64,000 nucleotides of DNA, taken from NCBI RefSeq assembly GCF_001720485.1, contig NZ_CP017114.1, positions 558,001 to 622,000 on the forward strand, in the 5' to 3' direction. The translations under genes and the position numbers were made by a program. Origin of the DNA: Cobetia marina (GTDB lineage Bacteria > Pseudomonadota > Gammaproteobacteria > Pseudomonadales > Halomonadaceae). Position 1 is the first letter of the stretch. Each line of letters begins with the position of its first letter. Shown here in pieces: positions 50,077 to 60,056 of this stretch. The notes under the pieces are model-generated. The model searched no databases. It saw only the letters and a list, made by a program, of their open reading frames with translations, and was not told where the DNA came from.

Positions 50077-50949
50077 ATGTGTGATTCCCGTCTTACGCCG
50101 GCCGCTGGTCATCCCGCCAGCGTTGATCAAGCCGCTTCCTCCGCCCCGGAGTCGACCGAGCCGGGCGAGGCCAGCGGTATCACGACGCTTCCCAGTGGCG
50201 AGCCGGATGAGTGGCACGGACGCCACCCGCGACGGGAATTCAAGGCGCGTGGCAGCCAGGTGATTCGTTGCGAGGCCTGCCGTCTGCCCAGGCTTAATTG
50301 CCTGTGCCCGTATCAGGTCAGCGCGCAATCACGGATCACGTTCTGGTTGATCACCCACCCGTTGGAGCACTACAAGCCCACCAATACCGGGCGCCTGATC
50401 GCTGATGTGCTGGCGGGCACCGAGGTCTTCAGCTGGTATCGTGTCGAGCCGGACCCCCGCCTGCTGGCGCTGCTGGAAGATGAGCGCTATCAGCCGTTCA
50501 TCATCTTCCCGGACGATCAGCCGGACTACGCTGATCGCGTGGTCGACGTGAATGCCATCGCCGGTGTCGGGCCCGAGGTGGCGACGCATACCGCCAGTGG
50601 CGAGGAGCGCATTCCGGTCTTCATCCTGCTGGACGGGACCTGGCGTCAGGCGCGTCGCATCTTCCGCAAGAGCCCTTATCTGGATGGTCTGCCGGTGCTG
50701 CCGCTGCACACCACGCGTCTGACGCGCTATCACCTGCGCAAGCCGGCGTCCCAGTCACATCTGTGCACGGCGGAGGTGGCGGCGGAGCTGCTGCGTCAGG
50801 CGGGGGAGGAGGAGGCGGCCAACGTGCTGGATGATTACTTCGACGCCTTCAATGACTGCTATCGCGCCAGCCGGATTCACTATGTGCTGGAGCCGACCGC
50901 ACCGATGCGTCGGCTGTTGGCTCGCCGTGAGGCCAATGTCGGCGAATAG
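50077..50949 (+). CDS. DTW-domain tRNA-uridine aminocarboxypropyltransferase-like protein
   Basis: 290 residues. Zinc-finger-like CEACRLPRLNCLC at about residue 66, and the DTW-family motif LLDGTWRQARRIFRKSP at about residue 188, with LRKP and STAE-like SHLCTAEVAAELL after it. The family (TapT/YfiP) adds a 3-amino-3-carboxypropyl group from SAM to uridine in tRNA. The first about 55 residues are low-complexity and probably disordered. The ATG has no clear ribosome-binding site. It is convergent with trkH. Confidence 0.85.
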   Translation: MCDSRLTPAAGHPASVDQAASSAPESTEPGEASGITTLPSGEPDEWHGRHPRREFKARGSQVIRCEACRLPRLNCLCPYQVSAQSRITFWLITHPLEHYKPTNTGRLIADVLAGTEVFSWYRVEPDPRLLALLEDERYQPFIIFPDDQPDYADRVVDVNAIAGVGPEVATHTASGEERIPVFILLDGTWRQARRIFRKSPYLDGLPVLPLHTTRLTRYHLRKPASQSHLCTAEVAAELLRQAGEEEAANVLDDYFDAFNDCYRASRIHYVLEPTAPMRRLLARREANVGE

Positions 50950-50966
50950 CCGTGACACAGAAGTGA

Positions 50967-51002
50967 GAACGCCCCCGTCGGAGCCATCCGGCGGGGGCGT
51001 TC
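50967..51002. terminator. Hairpin between the convergent DTW gene and trkH
   Basis: A 16-bp stem (50967-50982 with 50987-51002, one G-U) and a four-base loop GCCA. Confidence 0.7.
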
Positions 51003-51055
51003 GCGTTCAGGGGCGGGCAGGAGCTTGTCCGCTCCGCCTGCTCGACGGGCAGGAC

Positions 51056-52504
51056 TCAGCGTCGCCAGAAGGCCGGCGTGAACAGAACCAGAACCGTGAA
51101 GATCTCCAGACGCCCCAGCAGCATCGCCAGAATCAGGATGCCCTTGGCCGCCCCCGGGATATCGCCGTAGTGGGTCGCGACCTCACCGAGTCCCGGCCCC
51201 AGGTTGTTGAGCGCAGAGCCGACCGCCGACCAGGCCGTGACCTGATCCAGTCCGGTGGCCAGCATGCCCAGCATCATCAGCACGAACAGCAGCAGGTAGA
51301 CGGAGAAGAAGCCCCATACTGCCTCCGCGACCCCTTCGGAGATGCGCATCTTGCCCACCTTGACCGAGAGGATGGCGTTGGGGTGGATCAGACGATGCAC
51401 CTCACGCACGCCCTGCTTGAGAATCAGCAGGATACGGATGACCTTCATGCCGCCGCCGGCGGACCCGGAGCACGCGCCGATGAAGGCGGCGATGAACAGC
51501 ATCATCGGCAATACGCCCGGCCAGCCGGTGAAGTCGGCGACGCCGAAGCCGGTGGTGGTGGCCACCGAGACGGCCTCGAACAGGCCATGGCGCAGCGCCT
51601 TGCTGTCATCGTAGCTGCCGGTGAGCAGCAGGCCGGCGATGGTCACGCAGGTCAGGATCAGCAGCAGGATCAGGAAGAAGCGGGTCTCGGGATCGCGCAG
51701 ATAATGACTGATCCGCCCCTCGCGCCAGGCGGCGAAGTGCAGGCCGAAACTGATCGAGGACACCACCATGAAGAACACGCAGATCATCTCGATGGTGGCG
51801 GAATCGAAGTAGCCGATGCTGGCATCGTGGGTCGAGAAGCCGCCCACCGCGACGGTGGAGAAGCTGTGGCCGAGGGCATCGAACCAGCTCATGCCGGCGG
51901 CCCAGTAGCTGGCGAAGCACACCAGGGTCAGGGCGGCGTAGATGTACCAGAGCGCCTTGGCCGTCTCGGTGATGCGCGGCGTCAGCTTGGAGTCCTTCAG
52001 CGGCCCGGGGATCTCGGTGCGATAGAGCTGCATGCCGCCGATACCGAGAGTCGGCAGGATCGCCACCGCCAGTACCACGATCCCCATGCCGCCCAGCCAC
52101 TGCAGCTGCTGGCGATAGTAGAGGATGGAGTGGGGCAGCAGATCGAGCCCCGTCATCACCGTCGCCCCGGTGGTGGTAAGTCCCGAGAACGACTCGAACA
52201 TGGCGTCGATGATCGACAGGTTCGGGTCCTCGGCGAGCAGGAAGGGCAGCGACCCGAAGGCACCCAGCACCGTCCAGAACAGCACCGTGATCAAGAAGCC
52301 ATCGCGGTTGCGCAACTCCTTGCGGGCATGCCGGTTGGGATAGAACAGCGCGAAGCCGGTCAGCAGGGTGATGCCGAGGGCGATGGCAAAGGCGCTGAGG
52401 GTATGGTCCTCGAAGGCCAGCGAGATGAGCATCGGCGGGACCAGCGTCAGGCTGAACAGCATCAGCAGAATGCCGAGGATGCGATAGATGACGCGCAGGC
52501 TCAT
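51056..52504 (-). CDS. trkH: Trk-system potassium uptake protein TrkH
   Basis: 482 residues, the usual TrkH length, with four M1-P-M2 repeats. Selectivity-filter loops are seen as TTTGATVM, STVAVGGFSTH, TTTGFGVADF and NNLGPGLG. It forms the potassium pore, with TrkA as the gating ring. Potassium uptake by Trk is central to osmotic adjustment in halophiles. The gene follows trkA on the minus strand (82-base gap) and they probably share a transcript. Confidence 0.95.
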   Translation of the reverse strand: MSLRVIYRILGILLMLFSLTLVPPMLISLAFEDHTLSAFAIALGITLLTGFALFYPNRHARKELRNRDGFLITVLFWTVLGAFGSLPFLLAEDPNLSIIDAMFESFSGLTTTGATVMTGLDLLPHSILYYRQQLQWLGGMGIVVLAVAILPTLGIGGMQLYRTEIPGPLKDSKLTPRITETAKALWYIYAALTLVCFASYWAAGMSWFDALGHSFSTVAVGGFSTHDASIGYFDSATIEMICVFFMVVSSISFGLHFAAWREGRISHYLRDPETRFFLILLLILTCVTIAGLLLTGSYDDSKALRHGLFEAVSVATTTGFGVADFTGWPGVLPMMLFIAAFIGACSGSAGGGMKVIRILLILKQGVREVHRLIHPNAILSVKVGKMRISEGVAEAVWGFFSVYLLLFVLMMLGMLATGLDQVTAWSAVGSALNNLGPGLGEVATHYGDIPGAAKGILILAMLLGRLEIFTVLVLFTPAFWRR

Positions 52505-52586
52505 GCACGCCCCCCACGCATCATGACGCGGAAGTGGCGGCCCATGCAGCGAGCCCGGCTTGCGAGAGACATCGTGGCGGCCATCA

Positions 52587-53960
52587 TCAGAAGAAGGTCA
52601 GCCCGACCTGGAACAGGCGCTCGACTTCCCGGATACGGCGCTTGTCGACCACGAACAGGATGACGTGGTCGTTGGATTCCACCACCAGATCGTGATGCGC
52701 GACCAGCACTTCCTTGCCACGCACCACGGCACCGATGGTGGCACCCTCGGGCAGATTGATGTCCTCGATGCGCCGGCCCACCACCTTGGAGGAGCGCTCA
52801 TCGCCGTGGGCGATGGCCTCGATGGCTTCTGCCGCGCCGCGCCTGAGAGAGTGCACGTTGACGATGTCGCCCTTGCGCACATGCGTCAGCAGACCGCCGA
52901 TGGTGGCCTGCTGCGGCGAGATGGCGATATCGATCTCGCCACCTTGCACCAGGTCCACGTAGGCCGCGTTGTTGATCAGCGTCAGTACCTTCTTGGCGCC
53001 GAGTCGCTTGGCCAGCATCGAGGACATGATGTTGACCTCGTCATCGTTGGTCAGCGCGCAGAAGATGTCGCAGTCCTCGATGTTCTCCTCCAGCAGCAGG
53101 CGCTTGGAGGTGGCGCTGCCGTGCAGGACCACGGTGCGGTCGAGGCGCTCGGACAGGTCGGTGCAACGGGCCAGCGAGTGCTCGATGATCTTGACCTGAT
53201 GGGTGTGCTCGAGCGTCTCGGCCAGGCGCTCACCGATGTGGCCGCCACCGGCGATCACCACGCGACGGAAGTTGCGGTCCACGCGGCGCAGTTCGCCCAT
53301 CACGGTGCGGATATCCTTGCGCGCCGCGATGAAGAACACCTCGTCATCGGCCTCGATCACGGTATCGCCACGCGGGATGATCGGACGATTGCGCCGGTAG
53401 ATGGCTGCCACGCGAGTATCCACGTTGGGCATGTGACGACGCAGGAAACCGAGTTCCTGACCGACCAGCGGACCGCCATAGTAGGCCTTTACCGCCACCA
53501 GCTGAGCGACACCATTGGCGAAGTCCAGCACCTGCAGGGCACCGGGATACTCGATCAGGCGGCGGATGTGATCCGTCACCACCTGCTCGGGGCTGATCAG
53601 CACGTCCACCGGGATGGCATCGTGGGAGAACAGGCCCTTGCGGGTCAGATAGGCGGTGGAGCGCACCCGCGCGATCTTGGTCGGGGTATGGAACAGGCTG
53701 TGGGCGATCTGACAGGCAATCATGTTGACCTCGTCAGAATTGGTCACCGCGATCAGCATGTCGGCATCTTCGCCGCCGGCCTGACGCAGCACCTGGGGAT
53801 AGCTGGCCGCGCCGGTGACGGTGCGGATATCGAGACGGTTGTGCAGCTCGCGCAGCCGCTCGGTGTCGGTGTCCACGACCGTGATGTCATTTTCTTCATG
53901 GGCCAGGTGTTCGGCGAGTGTGCCGCCGACCTGACCTGCACCCAGAATGATGATTTTCAT
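52587..53960 (-). CDS. trkA: Trk-system potassium transporter regulatory subunit TrkA
   Basis: 457 residues with two RCK modules: [19 protein letters not shown] (first Rossmann, NAD-binding) at the N-terminus, and [19 protein letters not shown] at about residue 233 (second). It binds NAD(H)/ATP and gates TrkH. The set rsmB-trkA-trkH behind fmt is the same order as known in Pseudomonas and related species. Confidence 0.95.
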   Translation of the reverse strand: MKIIILGAGQVGGTLAEHLAHEENDITVVDTDTERLRELHNRLDIRTVTGAASYPQVLRQAGGEDADMLIAVTNSDEVNMIACQIAHSLFHTPTKIARVRSTAYLTRKGLFSHDAIPVDVLISPEQVVTDHIRRLIEYPGALQVLDFANGVAQLVAVKAYYGGPLVGQELGFLRRHMPNVDTRVAAIYRRNRPIIPRGDTVIEADDEVFFIAARKDIRTVMGELRRVDRNFRRVVIAGGGHIGERLAETLEHTHQVKIIEHSLARCTDLSERLDRTVVLHGSATSKRLLLEENIEDCDIFCALTNDDEVNIMSSMLAKRLGAKKVLTLINNAAYVDLVQGGEIDIAISPQQATIGGLLTHVRKGDIVNVHSLRRGAAEAIEAIAHGDERSSKVVGRRIEDINLPEGATIGAVVRGKEVLVAHHDLVVESNDHVILFVVDKRRIREVERLFQVGLTFF

Positions 53961-54017
53961 GTCCGGCTCGTCCGCTGTTGCTCAGTCGGCACAGGATAAA
54001 CCAGTGCCATGACGGAA

Positions 54018-54052
54018 GACAGCCGTGCCCCGGGAGTCGGGGCACGGCTGTC
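54018..54052. terminator. Perfect hairpin in the rsmB-trkA gap
   Basis: A 15-bp perfect stem (54018-54032 with 54038-54052) with a five-base loop, between two minus-strand genes. No clear T-run, so it may attenuate or protect mRNA rather than stop transcription fully. Confidence 0.55.
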
Positions 54053-54120
54053 CTGATGTGCCAGGCGCGTCATCTCGCAAGCCGGGATGCGGTACGCCTG
54101 TCCGGTGATCCTGCCGAGCG

Positions 54121-55572
54121 TCAGGCGCCGGCCTTGGTGATGTGCGCCAGATAGAAGCCATCGTGGCCATTGACCTGCGGCAGCATCTGACGACCGGCAC
54201 CGGAGACACGGCCCCAGTCGGCCTTGATGGTCTCGGCCTTGGCATCCGGCGTGGCGGCCAGGAAGCGATCCATCACCCGGGCGTTCTCCTGGGTGATGAT
54301 GGAGCAGGTGCCGTAGACCAGGGTGCCGCCGGGCTTGAGCATGCCCCACAGGTTCTCCAGCAGCTTGCCCTGCAGGCGCGCCAGGTCCCCGATGTCGTTC
54401 GGGCGACGCAGTAGCTTGATGTCCGGGTGACGGCGGATGACGCCACTGCCGGAGCAGGGCGCGTCGAGCAGGATGACATCGAAGGCTTCGCCGTCCCACC
54501 AGTCGCGCTCGCTGGCATCGGCGCACACGACGCCGGCGCCCAGTTCCAGACGCTCCAGTGTCTCTTCCACGCGTTCGAGACGCTCGCCGTCGATGTCGAT
54601 GGCAGTGGCGTCCAGCGAGGGGAAGCGCTCCAGCATGTCCGCCAGCTTGCCACCCGGCGCGGTGCAGGCATCCAGCAGGCGCACGCCTTCCCCTTCGGGG
54701 TTGATGGCCGTCACGGCGGGGGCCAGCAGCTGACCGGCCAGCTGGGCGGCCTCATCCTGCACGCTGACCAGGCCTTCCTCGAAGCCCGGCAGGGCACTGA
54801 CGTCGCAGGCGCTGGCCAGAGTGATGCCGTGCTCGGCGAAGGGGCAGGCCACGGCGTCGATCTCGGCGTCGGCCAGCTGGGCGAGGTAGTCCTCGCGGCT
54901 GATGGCGGCGACATTGACGCGCAATGTCATCGGGGCCTGGGCGTTGTTGGCGGCGGCGATGGCCTCCCAGTCGTCCGGCCAGTTGCGCTGGAAGGTGTCC
55001 AGCAGCCACTGCGGGTGGGAAAGCGCCACGGCGGGGTCCTTGTCGACCTCGGCTTCCAGTGCTTCCTGCTCACGCTGGAAACGACGCAGGCAGGCATTGA
55101 GCACGCCCGTCGCCCAGCCCTTGCCCAGGCCGCGTGCGGCGCCAGCGGTCTCACCGACGGCCGCATGTGGCGCGATGCGCATGTACAGCAGCTGATAGAG
55201 GCCGAGCAGCAGCAGGGCGTGGATATCCTGGTCCTGCGCCTTGAAGGACGATTTCAAAAGCTTGCCCGCGAGTGCGTCCAGACGCGGCAGCTGGCGGCAG
55301 ACACCGAAGCACAGTGCCTTGTAGAGGCCCTGGTCACGCCCGGCGACGCCAGACGGCAGGCCGTCCAGATTCAGAGAGGTCTTTGCCGCCAGTACCGGCG
55401 CCAGGGTGCGCGCAGCGGCAACCCGGACGGCAGCGCCCGGTGAGGCCGGGGCATTGTCAGGCTTGCGGCGTGCACCACCGTGCTTCGAACCACCGCCCTT
55501 GCTACGGGCCGGCGGCAGGGAGTTGCGCTTCTTGCCGTTGCCCTTGGAGGACGGGTTGTCTGACTGGCTCAT
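54121..55572 (-). CDS. rsmB: 16S rRNA (cytosine967-C5)-methyltransferase
   Basis: 483 residues. An N-terminal NusB-like RNA-binding domain (about 55-180) is followed by the methyltransferase with CTAPGGKLADML, LLDAPCSGSGVIRRHP and VYGTCSI; the last Cys pair is the typical RsmB catalytic set. The first about 50 residues form a basic low-complexity leader. The start overlaps the fmt stop by four bases (ATGA), so it is coupled to fmt. Confidence 0.95.
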   Translation of the reverse strand: MSQSDNPSSKGNGKKRNSLPPARSKGGGSKHGGARRKPDNAPASPGAAVRVAAARTLAPVLAAKTSLNLDGLPSGVAGRDQGLYKALCFGVCRQLPRLDALAGKLLKSSFKAQDQDIHALLLLGLYQLLYMRIAPHAAVGETAGAARGLGKGWATGVLNACLRRFQREQEALEAEVDKDPAVALSHPQWLLDTFQRNWPDDWEAIAAANNAQAPMTLRVNVAAISREDYLAQLADAEIDAVACPFAEHGITLASACDVSALPGFEEGLVSVQDEAAQLAGQLLAPAVTAINPEGEGVRLLDACTAPGGKLADMLERFPSLDATAIDIDGERLERVEETLERLELGAGVVCADASERDWWDGEAFDVILLDAPCSGSGVIRRHPDIKLLRRPNDIGDLARLQGKLLENLWGMLKPGGTLVYGTCSIITQENARVMDRFLAATPDAKAETIKADWGRVSGAGRQMLPQVNGHDGFYLAHITKAGA

Positions 55573-56573
55573 GCGGAAGTCTCGGTCTGTGAATCGGAAT
55601 CAGGGGCGTGGTCGGCGCCGAGGACAAGGCCCTCGGGGAAGCGCGCGGCACGTGAGTTGAGCAGGTCCTTGACGGACAGCGGCTTGGCACCGGGCAGCTG
55701 GGCACGGGTGATCTCCAGCACCTGATGGCCATCACCGCAGACGATGCGCAGGCAATCATTGCCGGGCGCCAGCAGAGTGCCGGGTGACACGAAGTCTGCG
55801 AGGCGCTGCTCGCCCATGCGCGACATCCATAGGCGTAGCGGCTCGCCGTCCAGGCGTGTCCAGGCCACCGGCCACGGGTTGAAGGCGCGAATGCGCGCGT
55901 CCAGCTCGGCGGCGGGACGGGTGAAGTCGAGTTCCGCCTCGGCCTTGGAGAGCTTGGCGGCGTAGGTGACACCTTCCTCGGGCTGTCGGGTCGCCGGAAG
56001 ATCGCCATCGGCGATGGCGTCGAGGGCCGTGACGATGGCCTCGCCGCCCTGTGCCGCCAGGGCATCATGCAGCTCGCCGCCAGTAGTGCTGGCGGTGATC
56101 GGGGTGCGACGGATCAGCAGCATGTCGCCGGTGTCCAGGCCAGCATCCATCTGCATGATGGTGACACCGGATTCGCTGTCGCCGGCCTCGATGGCGCGCT
56201 GGATCGGCGCGGCACCGCGCCAGCGTGGCAGCAGGGAGGCATGGATGTTCAGGCAACCGATGCGCGGGATGTCGAGCACGGCCTGCGGCAGGATCAGCCC
56301 GTAGGCCACCACCACCATGATGTCGGCCTCGAGATCGCGCAGGATCTGGCGATCGGCCTCGTCCTTGAAGTTGAGCGGCTGATGGACGGGAAGGTCGTGC
56401 TGGAGTGCCAGCTGCTTGACGGGGCCGGGGGTCAGCTTGCGGCCGCGCCCGGAAGGGCGGTCAGGCTGGGTATGGATACTGACGATCTCATGGCGGCTTT
56501 CGAGCAGCGCGGCGAGACATTCGGCGGCGAAATCGGGGGTGCCGGCAAAGGCGATGCGCAGGGCTTTCGACAT
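55569..56573 (-). CDS. fmt: Methionyl-tRNA formyltransferase
   Basis: 334 residues. It formylates the amino group of initiator Met-tRNA using 10-formyl-THF. Motifs: FAGTPDFAAECLAALL, NIHASLLPRWRGAAPIQRAI and DTGDMLL. The ATG at 56573 follows GAGAGC. The frame is open to 56672, but the extra leader is not conserved. The def gene is 175 bases upstream with a hairpin between them. Confidence 0.96.
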   Translation of the reverse strand: MSKALRIAFAGTPDFAAECLAALLESRHEIVSIHTQPDRPSGRGRKLTPGPVKQLALQHDLPVHQPLNFKDEADRQILRDLEADIMVVVAYGLILPQAVLDIPRIGCLNIHASLLPRWRGAAPIQRAIEAGDSESGVTIMQMDAGLDTGDMLLIRRTPITASTTGGELHDALAAQGGEAIVTALDAIADGDLPATRQPEEGVTYAAKLSKAEAELDFTRPAAELDARIRAFNPWPVAWTRLDGEPLRLWMSRMGEQRLADFVSPGTLLAPGNDCLRIVCGDGHQVLEITRAQLPGAKPLSVKDLLNSRAARFPEGLVLGADHAPDSDSQTETSA

Positions 56574-56672
56574 GCAAGAGCTCTCATATGGGGAGCGCGG
56601 CCGAGGGCCAGGCTCAAGGTGCTGACGGTAAAGGAGGGATTCAGGCGGTGCCGGTGAATCACTCATCAACAA

Positions 56673-56708
56673 GCAGGGAGGCCAGAGGAAATCCTCCGGC
56701 CTCCCTGC
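56673..56708. terminator. Hairpin between def and fmt
   Basis: An 11-bp outer perfect stem (56673-56683 with 56698-56708) and a 5-bp inner stem around a two-base loop. No good T-run on the minus strand. Possible processing or partial termination point. Confidence 0.5.
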
Positions 56709-56748
56709 GATGTGACATGGCGCACCGGAGTCCCCTCCGGCGTGCGGA

Positions 56749-57258
56749 TCACGCTTCCTGCAGCTTGTGGCGCTTCTGCATCTTCTTCATCACCCGATCA
56801 CGCTTGAGCGGGGAGAGGTAGTCGACGAACAGCTTGCCTTCGAGGTGGTCGTTCTCGTGCTGGATGCAATGTGCCAGCAGGCCTTCGGCCTCGAGTTCGT
56901 AGGCCTCACCGTTGCGATCCTGAGCGTTGAGCCGTACTTTCAGATAGCGCGGCACTTCGGCGTAGTATTCCGGGATCGACAGGCAGCCTTCCTGCATCGG
57001 CTCCTGCGCTTCGCCGATGGGCGTGTATTCGGGATTGACCAATACCAGAGGCTGGGATTGATCCTCGCTGACGTCGATGACGATCAGACGACGATGCACG
57101 TCGACCTGGGTAGCGGCGAGGCCAATGCCACGCGCGTCATACATGGTCTCGATCATGTCGTCGATCAGGGTCTGCAGTTCCGCGTCGAAGGTGTCGATCG
57201 GGGCGGCAACATTGCGCAGACGCTCATCGGGGAATTCAAGAATTTCGCGCTTGGCCAT
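56749..57258 (-). CDS. def: Peptide deformylase
   Basis: 169 residues. It removes the formyl group from nascent proteins. The three class-I motifs are present: [16 protein letters not shown] and [12 protein letters not shown] (the Cys and the two His bind the metal). It is divergent from the LysM gene, the usual arrangement. Confidence 0.97.
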   Translation of the reverse strand: MAKREILEFPDERLRNVAAPIDTFDAELQTLIDDMIETMYDARGIGLAATQVDVHRRLIVIDVSEDQSQPLVLVNPEYTPIGEAQEPMQEGCLSIPEYYAEVPRYLKVRLNAQDRNGEAYELEAEGLLAHCIQHENDHLEGKLFVDYLSPLKRDRVMKKMQKRHKLQEA

Positions 57259-57491
57259 GACTGGTGTAATTACCGTTGTGCTGTCAGTGGAGATTTGCCT
57301 GATATTGTAGTGTGCACAGCCGAGGAACGGAACCGATGGCCTTCAATGCTGCTACTATCGCGGCAATAGTCATGATTGATCGCGAGTTCCGTCAGGCAGG
57401 GGCAAGGCTGGGCGGCACGCGCTCGGCGCGGGTTTGAGACAGGCCATCACCACCGACAACAACAGGTGGCATCAACGCAAGGGACGCAGGA

Positions 57492-58550
57492 ATGGGCATG
57501 AAACGACTGGTCGGCAACGCCGTGTTCACGGCACTCCTTGGCATGGCGACGCTGGGGGCAAGCGCAGGGACGTCGCTGGCGCAGGCGGCAACCGTACGTG
57601 ATGACGTACCCTCCACCTATGTGGTGGTGCGCGGCGACACGCTGTGGGACATCTCGGGACGCTTTCTGCGTGAGCCCTGGCTGTGGCCGGAAGTCTGGCG
57701 TGCCAATCCGCAGATCAAGAATCCACACCTGATCTATCCGGGCGATCGCATCTCGCTCTATTACGAGAACGGCGAGCCTCGTCTGCGCCTGGAGCGTGGC
57801 CAGGGCGGCGTGGTCAAGCTCTCGCCCAAGATTCGCAAGATTCCCAAGCGCGAGGCCGTGCCACCGATCCCGCTCGAGAAGATCTCCGCCTTCCTCAAGG
57901 ACCACCGCGTGGTCGATCCTGGCCTGCTCGAGAATGCGCCCTACGTGGTGGCCGGTGACGACACGCGTCTGATCAGTGGTGCCGGGGATACCGTCTATGC
58001 GCGTGGTCAGTGGCCGGCCTATGACACCTTCAGCATCTACCGGACGGGGCAGCGTTACCTGGACCCTGTCACCCAGGAATTCCTGGGCCTGGAGATGATC
58101 AGTATCGGGGATGTCCAGCTGGAGCGTCGCGAGGGCGACATCGGCGTGATGCATGTGGTCTCGGCCAATCGCGAGATTCTCAACGGTGATCTGCTGTTGC
58201 CGGCCGATGGCGGGGCCATCAGCACCAGCTTCCAGCCACAGCCTCCCGTCGAGGTGTCGGGCGGCGAGATCCTCGCGGCACCGGACGGACTGCGCAACAT
58301 CGGTCGCAATGACATCGTGGCGCTCAACCGCGGGAGCCGGGATGGCGTGGAGCCGGGCTTCGTGTTCGGTGTCGAGCGTCAGGGCGAGACGATCACCGAC
58401 CCCAAGACAGGGGAGCCGATCACTCTGCCGGGCGAAGAAGGCGGCCTGCTCATGGTCTTCCGTATCTATGACAAGGTCAGCTATGCCCTGGTGATGAAGG
58501 CGGAGCGCCCGCTGAGTGTCGGAGACAAGCTGCTGGAGCCGCATGGCTGA
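57492..58550 (+). CDS. LysM peptidoglycan-binding domain protein (YgaU/dprA-linked type)
   Basis: 352 residues. A signal peptide (about 1-33, ending SLAQAA), one LysM domain (about 42-95: YVVVRGDTLWDISGRFL and PHLIYPGDRI), then an uncharacterised beta-rich region to the end. LysM suggests binding to peptidoglycan in the periplasm. This gene sits upstream of dprA and divergent from def, as in Pseudomonas and Legionella-type genomes. ATG 57492 and 57498 are both possible; AGGA is nearby. Confidence 0.88.
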   Translation: MGMKRLVGNAVFTALLGMATLGASAGTSLAQAATVRDDVPSTYVVVRGDTLWDISGRFLREPWLWPEVWRANPQIKNPHLIYPGDRISLYYENGEPRLRLERGQGGVVKLSPKIRKIPKREAVPPIPLEKISAFLKDHRVVDPGLLENAPYVVAGDDTRLISGAGDTVYARGQWPAYDTFSIYRTGQRYLDPVTQEFLGLEMISIGDVQLERREGDIGVMHVVSANREILNGDLLLPADGGAISTSFQPQPPVEVSGGEILAAPDGLRNIGRNDIVALNRGSRDGVEPGFVFGVERQGETITDPKTGEPITLPGEEGGLLMVFRIYDKVSYALVMKAERPLSVGDKLLEPHG

Positions 58551-58606
58551 GCAGACATGCCCGGTATTTGATCCGCAACTGTGAGCATCCGCTCGGGAGG
58601 TTTGGC

Positions 58607-59866
58607 GTGTCGATCGATGGTGATGTCGAGCAGCGCCGCCCCTCGCGGGCGGATTTCGTCTTTCTGGCGCGTCTTCCGGGTATCGGTACGCACACCGTGG
58701 CCAAGCTGCTTGAACGAGCTGACTGGCCACAGGGGTGGCTGGCGGCACTGCCGTCGCGCCTTGCCGCGCCTGTGCGGCTGTGGTGTGAGCGACCCGCATC
58801 TTCACCGCTTCATCAGCAGGTGATGACGGATCTTGCCTGGCATGCGCCAGAGCAGGGGCGTCATCTGCTGACCCCCGCCGATGCCGACTGGCCTGCCATG
58901 CTGGCGCTGTTGCCAGATCCGCCCATCGCGCTGTGGGCCCTGGGTAGGCGCTCCCTGCTCGAGCAGCCCATGCTGGCCATCGTCGGTGCCCGCAAGGCGA
59001 GCCCCGCTGGCATGACGCATGCGCATGACCTGGCCGCCGAGCTGGTCTCCCGGGGCTGGAGCGTTGCCAGTGGCCTGGCGCTGGGCATCGATGCCGCAGC
59101 GCATCAGGGGGCCTTGAATGCTGCGCTGCGTCTGGAAGCCGATGCCTATCCCGCGCCACCCTCGACTCTCGCCGTGCTCGGGTGTGGCGTCGACGTGACC
59201 TATCCTGCCCAGCACCATCAGTTGCGGCTCCGGCTGCTGGAGAGCGGAGGCCTGCTGCTGTCGGAGCATCCGCCTGGTACCGGGGCGCATGCCCGTCATT
59301 TCCCGCGTCGCAATCGTCTGATCACCGGCCTCTCGCATGGCGTGCTGGTGGTGGAGGCCACGCTGCGCAGCGGCTCGTTGGTCAGCGCGCGTCTGGCGAT
59401 GGAGCAGAACCGCGAGGTCTTCGCATTGCCCGGGCGGATCGATGACATCGCCTCCAGCGGATGTCTGGAGCTGATCCGTCAGGGGGCTACCTTGGTGCGT
59501 GATGTCGATGACATGCTCGCCGAGCTGAGTCATCTGATGCCGACGGAGCAGCGTCGCCCCTTGACCAGCCCTCGAGGTGTCGTTGACGCGCCATCCGCGC
59601 CTCGCGTCTCTTCCCCCCGTTCCGTGCCGACGGGGGCGCGCGGCAATGCGCTACCCGAGAATCTGCCGCTGCTGGAGGGGGACAGGCCTGTCGCGGAGAC
59701 GTCGCCTGTGCCTGCCCCGCTGTGTTATCTGAGTGCGATGCCACTGGCACTGGATCAACTGGTGGAGCTCTCGGGGACGCATGTGAGTGTCCTGAGCATG
59801 CAGCTTCTGGAGCTGGAGCTGGAAGGGCGTGTGGTGCAGGCGCCGGGAGGCTGGAAACGCCTGTAA
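58607..59866 (+). CDS. dprA: DNA-processing protein DprA (Smf)
   Basis: 419 residues. It binds incoming single-stranded DNA and loads RecA during natural transformation. The Rossmann-like domain shows AIVGARKASPAG, GLALGIDAAAHQGAL and VEATLRSGSLVSAR; a helical N-terminal part precedes it and a winged-helix DprA tail ends the protein (LPLALDQLVELSGTH...GGWKRL). GTG at 58607 with GGGAGG six bases upstream is clearly the start; a TTG at 58568 is less likely. DprA also occurs in species not known to be competent. Confidence 0.92.
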   Translation: MSIDGDVEQRRPSRADFVFLARLPGIGTHTVAKLLERADWPQGWLAALPSRLAAPVRLWCERPASSPLHQQVMTDLAWHAPEQGRHLLTPADADWPAMLALLPDPPIALWALGRRSLLEQPMLAIVGARKASPAGMTHAHDLAAELVSRGWSVASGLALGIDAAAHQGALNAALRLEADAYPAPPSTLAVLGCGVDVTYPAQHHQLRLRLLESGGLLLSEHPPGTGAHARHFPRRNRLITGLSHGVLVVEATLRSGSLVSARLAMEQNREVFALPGRIDDIASSGCLELIRQGATLVRDVDDMLAELSHLMPTEQRRPLTSPRGVVDAPSAPRVSSPRSVPTGARGNALPENLPLLEGDRPVAETSPVPAPLCYLSAMPLALDQLVELSGTHVSVLSMQLLELELEGRVVQAPGGWKRL

Positions 59867-59939
59867 GCCGTTCAGACATCCCGTCATGGCCCGTCGTGTT
59901 TCACGCAAGCTTGCGCAGCGAGCCGTCTCTAGACATCAA

Positions 59940-59980
59940 AACGCCCTTCAGCGCTGCCTCGGCGGCATCTGAAGGGCGTT
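59940..59980. terminator. Terminator-like hairpin after dprA
   Basis: A 12-bp perfect stem (59940-59951 with 59969-59980), preceded by four A and followed within a few bases by TTTT. Confidence 0.7.
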
Positions 59981-59994
59981 CCTGTTTTCTGCAA

Positions 59995-60023
59995 CCCTCA
60001 GGCGAGTCACGCTCGCCTGAGGG
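59995..60023. repeat. 12-bp inverted repeat in the dprA/acid-phosphatase gap
   Basis: CCCTCAGGCGAG at 59995-60006 and its exact complement at 60012-60023, loop TCACG. Second of three consecutive hairpins. Confidence 0.75.
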
Positions 60024-60051
60024 CGTTGCCGGCCATGCATGGCCGGCAACG
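60024..60051. repeat. 28-base perfect palindrome at the 3' end of the acid-phosphatase gene
   Basis: CGTTGCCGGCCATG followed directly by its exact complement, with no spacer. It is six bases from the phosphatase stop codon (60057) and directly abuts the previous repeat. Confidence 0.85.
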
Positions 60052-60056
60052 TGAAC

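Noticed and set aside
50831..53999. Very long plus-strand frames opposite trkH and trkA
   Set aside because: Composition is that of antisense translation (rich in Gln, His, Arg); trkH and trkA on the minus strand carry all family motifs.
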